NCBI RefSeq assembly: GCF_042675705.1
Contig: NZ_JBHTJJ010000003.1
Source: Ruegeria arenilitoris
GTDB taxonomy: Bacteria; Pseudomonadota; Alphaproteobacteria; Rhodobacterales; Rhodobacteraceae
Length of the DNA stretch: 64,000 nt
Strand: one strand, 5' to 3'
Within the stretch, counting starts at the first letter, position 1. The number at the start of each line of letters is the position of its first letter. The notes under the pieces were generated by a model. That model was given only the letters and a program-made list of their open reading frames with translations. It was not told the DNA's origin and did not search any database. This document shows positions 61,566-64,000 of the stretch, piece after piece. The position numbers and the translations under genes are program-made.

Positions 61566-61583
61566 TTGAGGTTCGTACCTCAA
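61566..61583. promoter_or_regulatory. LacI-type operator O1
   Basis: TTGAGGTTCGTACCTCAA: arms TTGAGGT and ACCTCAA match perfectly, central CG as in LacI-family sites. On the minus strand the TTGAGG of this palindrome can act as -35, with TATCTA (61563-61558) as a possible -10. Confidence 0.65.
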
Positions 61584-61599
61584 GCGGACGGTGGTTGAC

Positions 61600-61869
61600 G
61601 ATGAACGCTCCTCTTAGACACTGATTTTATGTGATTTTATTCCGTATCGTCGTTGCGCATGTATTTTCAGCAGTGAGGCATTTAAGGGCCGCACCCGCCA
61701 AAATCGGCGCAGCTCACAATCACGGCCATCATGCGGCCAACCGGTTTTTGGCACCCGCTTGTGAAGCTCTAGCGGATTATTCGGTCGATACCTTTGAGGA
61801 TTGGAGATAGCGTCAAACGGCACGGGTCACTCTGGATCGTGCAAAACTCGGTTGGACAGGTGCAGACGT
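61600..61869. other. Divergent region without a convincing gene
   Basis: 270 bases between the operators and the MOSC gene. A short GTG-started frame (about 61631 to 61810, + strand) and a minus frame (61614-61823) are open, but neither has a ribosome site or recognisable family. It probably carries the promoter of the + strand MOSC gene. Confidence 0.45.
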
Positions 61870-62649
61870 ATGAACACGCTCTCTATCGTCAGATTGAACC
61901 GGTACCCAATCAAAGGCTTGAGTGCCGAGCCGATGCAAACCGTGACGCTGCGGGCAGGGGAGGGGATCCCGGGTGATCGCCTGTTCGGATTTGCGCGCTA
62001 CACCTCCGGGTTCGACGCGCAGAACCCTCAGCCACTGCCGAAAGATCGCTTTGTTGTTCTGTTGAATGAGGCCGCGCTGGCGGGTGTTGAGACCAGTTTT
62101 GATATTGAGACCCAAGATCTTGAGATCAAAGCGAACGGCAAAACACAAAGCTTCAATATGCGAACACCAGAAGACCGGATGAATGCGGCGAGTTTCTTGT
62201 CTTCAGAGATCGGCTTGAAAGATCCTGAATTGCCGGAATTCGTCTCGTCTGCTCCTCATCGGTTTACGGATGTGTCTGTTGTTTCACCAAGAATGATGAA
62301 TGCGATATCCGTTCTTAATCGCGCGTCGGTGCGAGAGTTGGGTGAAAAACTGAACGCAGAGATCCAGCCAGCGCGCTTCCGCGCGAATATCGAGATAGAC
62401 GGCTTGCCTTCGTTTTCCGAGTTGGACGCAGTTGGATTGGTTCTGAGATTTGGCGATGTTGAGTTGAATATACTATCGCGAACGAAAAGGTGTGCGGCCA
62501 CTGAAGTGAACCCGGATACGGCCGAGCGTGACTTGAAAATACCCTATCTTATCAGGAGGTTGATGGGGCACATGGATATGGGAGTCTATGTTGAGGTGAC
62601 CAAAGGCGGAACCCTAAGTGTCGGGCAACCCGGGGAAATGCTTGCCTGA
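61870..62649 (+). CDS. MOSC-domain protein (2)
   Basis: 259 residues. N-terminal barrel NTLSIVRLNRYPIKGLSAEPMQTVTL, central HRFTDVSVVSPRMMN, and the C-terminal MOSC domain FRANIEIDGLPSFSELD with the conserved Cys in TKRCAATEVNPDTAERD. Predicted molybdenum-cofactor-related enzyme of the YcbX/mARC-like type. It is divergent from the sugar operon. Only moderately similar in wording to the first MOSC protein (38256-38993), so they are not recent duplicates. Confidence 0.88.
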   Translation: MNTLSIVRLNRYPIKGLSAEPMQTVTLRAGEGIPGDRLFGFARYTSGFDAQNPQPLPKDRFVVLLNEAALAGVETSFDIETQDLEIKANGKTQSFNMRTPEDRMNAASFLSSEIGLKDPELPEFVSSAPHRFTDVSVVSPRMMNAISVLNRASVRELGEKLNAEIQPARFRANIEIDGLPSFSELDAVGLVLRFGDVELNILSRTKRCAATEVNPDTAERDLKIPYLIRRLMGHMDMGVYVEVTKGGTLSVGQPGEMLA

Positions 62650-62756
62650 ATGCCGCCCCCTCAAATTGGCAGCCCCGGGAAACCTCTGTTCTATATTCCA
62701 TTGCGAACCGGGTTTACTATTTTCGGTATTCGCTGGTTCGACCGGGGTAGCAATAT

Positions 62757-63644
62757 CTAGGCAGCGACGTTTCCCCAATAGCCATACTCCAACCATTCTC
62801 GGTCTTTGGGATCCAGGTGTGCATCCATCACGGCGTCGTAGTCTGCCAGTTCCTCCGCCGTCAGTTTTCCGCGCCATTTGCCACTCGTTCCGCTGTGAAA
62901 AAACTCGGCATCCGACTTGAAGAACCCCTTGCCACCTGAGGGAGCATAGCGTTCTGCTTTGTCCTTCATGTTGTCGAAGGTCGCAGCTTGAACCAATTGA
63001 TCCATGACTGCCTCTGAATGGGTCGTGCCCAAGATGTCAGCCAGCCTGAAGATCGTTCCTCTCGAGTCTCGGGTCATGTCTGCGTAGTGGAAAAGCGATA
63101 CGTTCGGCCGGTCGGAAACTGCCGCAGCAGCTTTGTAATGCCGAATGATATGTGCCAGTGGCATCGCATCGGTATCGAACCCTTCCGCCCCGCCGTCCAG
63201 AAAACGACGGAATGTGATACCTTCTTCATCGTTCTCGGGATACCAGGTGTCAAACCAGGTCATTGGAATGTTTCTGACGTGCTTGCGAAACGAGAAATGC
63301 GCATCGAGGGGATGACGAAAAACACAGATGTACTGTGCTTGATCATCCAGAGGTAACCCATCCATAGGTGTGTGGCTTTTCATGCTGCGCCGATGCTGCA
63401 TGGCTTCGAGCCGCTCTGCGACTTCAGGCATTTCTCGGATTCGGATGTCTACCCAAGGCATCTTCACGGACAACTCCGTTTCAACTTCGGGATCACCAGA
63501 AAACAACAGCGATACGATGGTTTGCATCCAGGTCGTGCCGCATTTCGGAGGTGTCACCACGAACACATCGTCAGGGCGGATGCGAACCATATCCCAGCGT
63601 CTATTGTCGGTCAGGGGGCCAAGGTAGAGCTTTCGGTTTTTCAC
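62757..63644 (-). CDS. PAPS-dependent sulfotransferase
   Basis: 295 residues of the Sulfotransfer_1 family. 5'-phosphosulphate loop PKCGTTW (33-39), 3'-phosphate site with Arg and Ser in FRHPLDAHFSFRKH and the C-terminal SGTSGKWRGKLT, corresponding to the RKGxxGDWKN motif. GTG start at 63644 with GGAGGAG nine bases before. It moves sulphate from PAPS to a hydroxyl acceptor; nothing nearby shows which. Convergent with the MOSC gene. Confidence 0.9.
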   Translation of the reverse strand: MKNRKLYLGPLTDNRRWDMVRIRPDDVFVVTPPKCGTTWMQTIVSLLFSGDPEVETELSVKMPWVDIRIREMPEVAERLEAMQHRRSMKSHTPMDGLPLDDQAQYICVFRHPLDAHFSFRKHVRNIPMTWFDTWYPENDEEGITFRRFLDGGAEGFDTDAMPLAHIIRHYKAAAAVSDRPNVSLFHYADMTRDSRGTIFRLADILGTTHSEAVMDQLVQAATFDNMKDKAERYAPSGGKGFFKSDAEFFHSGTSGKWRGKLTAEELADYDAVMDAHLDPKDREWLEYGYWGNVAA

Positions 63645-63768
63645 GTCTGAAAACTCCTCCGTGCGAATTGGTTCAGGAAAAGTGGAATGAAAGTGAAAAG
63701 CGACTGGTTTTCATGGCAGAAAGCCCAAAAAGCCAGTTGCTGCCTTGTTGAGTTAGGCCGGCAACAGA

Positions 63769-64000
63769 ATGACAGCGGAGCAGCACCTATACGTTATTCC
63801 AACGACCGCTCAGGGGTCTGTCCAGAAAGCAGCGCTCAATGCCCGCAAAACGGAACCAAGTCGCCGTTCATCCTTTCCCTTGGACTGCGCCGGTCTTCAG
63901 TCCAAGGGGATGACTTACCAGTCTGAATTCGACAAACAGTTGTCCGTGAATTCAGACTGGCGAACACAGCTCACGGCGTCCCGTTGGTGCTATTGGTTCC
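63769..64000 (+). CDS. Possible partial gene running off the window
   Basis: The frame starting ATG at 63769 is open for 77 codons to the last base. A second in-frame ATG lies at 63910. No domain is recognised; the product is polar with QKAALNARKTEPSRR and SEFDKQLSVNSDW segments. The strong inverted repeats inside argue that it could instead be a structured non-coding element. Confidence 0.3.
   Translation, partial: MTAEQHLYVIPTTAQGSVQKAALNARKTEPSRRSSFPLDCAGLQSKGMTYQSEFDKQLSVNSDWRTQLTASRWCYWF
63877..63908. repeat. Perfect 11-bp inverted repeat
   Basis: CCCTTGGACTG (63877-63887) and CAGTCCAAGGG (63898-63908) with a 10-base loop. Confidence 0.75.
63918..63960. repeat. Perfect 13-bp inverted repeat with inner 5-bp pair
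   Basis: CCAGTCTGAATTC (63918-63930) and GAATTCAGACTGG (63948-63960). Inside, GACAA (63931-63935) pairs with TTGTC (63940-63944). Flanking GGAACCAA (63852) and TTGGTTCC (63993-64000) and CGCCGT (63862) with ACGGCG (63973) could close a larger branched structure. Confidence 0.8.

Noticed and set aside
61631..61810. A GTG-started plus frame of about 60 codons
   Set aside because: No ribosome site and no recognised family, although its composition is fairly protein-like; not strong enough to call.
61614..61823. A 69-residue minus frame upstream of the binding protein
   Set aside because: Overlaps the regulatory region, no ribosome site, no family resemblance.
63687..63926. A 79-residue plus frame at the right end
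   Set aside because: Lies in another frame than the open one at 63769, no ribosome site, crosses the inverted repeats; no family.

Overview
The window is a 64 kb piece of the chromosome of an alphaproteobacterium, almost certainly a marine member of the Roseobacter group (Rhodobacteraceae; Ruegeria or Phaeobacter-like). This is inferred from GC-rich coding with CTG/GGC/CGC codon preference, an alpha-type ribosomal cluster (adk between secY and rpsM, no rpsD or rpmJ), the Atp12 chaperone, the aapJQMP amino-acid transporter, a small DUF1127 protein and the rpmH-rnpA-yidD...yidC-MOSC-engB...argB order.

Positions 1-21743 hold the tuf end and the S10/spc/alpha ribosomal-protein cluster: tuf', rpsJ-rplC-rplD-rplW / rplB-rpsS-rplV-rpsC-rplP / rpmC-rpsQ-rplN-rplX-rplE-rpsN-rpsH-rplF-rplR-rpsE-rpmD / rplO / secY-adk / rpsM-rpsK-rpoA-rplQ. 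Non-ribosomal genes interrupt it four times: an aldo/keto reductase; an antisense membrane protein; a three-gene group (NTF2-like, 2OG-Fe(II) oxygenase, exported protein); and arsR-SRPBCC-DUF1127-glycosyltransferase. A hairpin terminator closes the ribosomal block before each interruption. After each one, a near-identical promoter (TTGCC[A/C], 17-base spacer usually with CCAAC, TA[A/T]AC[C/G]) precedes the resumed block. This reads as one operon rebuilt as several separately started units.

Positions 21.8-32.8 kb carry housekeeping genes on the + strand (DegP-type protease, RarA, crotonase, RluC-type pseudouridine synthase, HAD phosphatase, Atp12) and the complete aapJQMP amino-acid ABC transporter. 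From 46.0 kb down to 32.8 kb, on the - strand, runs a long colinear group: rpmH, rnpA, yidD, an AidB-type acyl-CoA dehydrogenase, ttcA, a GGDEF/EAL protein, yidC, a MOSC protein, engB, a DUF2946-like protein, a PepSY membrane protein, argB, a sterol-desaturase family enzyme, a 4Fe-4S protein and a SixA-type phosphatase. Several are joined by ATGA overlaps. Divergent from rpmH is a + strand trio: TVP38 membrane protein, MerA/Lpd-like flavoprotein and orphan histidine kinase, followed by tRNA-Arg(ACG).

Positions 51-61.5 kb on the - strand form one tight ten-gene catabolic operon: sugar-type binding protein, two permeases, a 62-residue membrane protein, two ATPases, a single-chain DhaK-DhaL kinase, a LacI regulator, a TIM-barrel isomerase and a Gfo/Idh dehydrogenase. 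Two LacI-type palindromes exactly 30 bp apart lie upstream of its first gene. The substrate cannot be read from the sequence; a short-chain sugar or polyol is the best inference. The right end holds a MOSC protein, a PAPS-type sulfotransferase and a strongly structured stretch with nested perfect inverted repeats inside an ORF that runs off the window.
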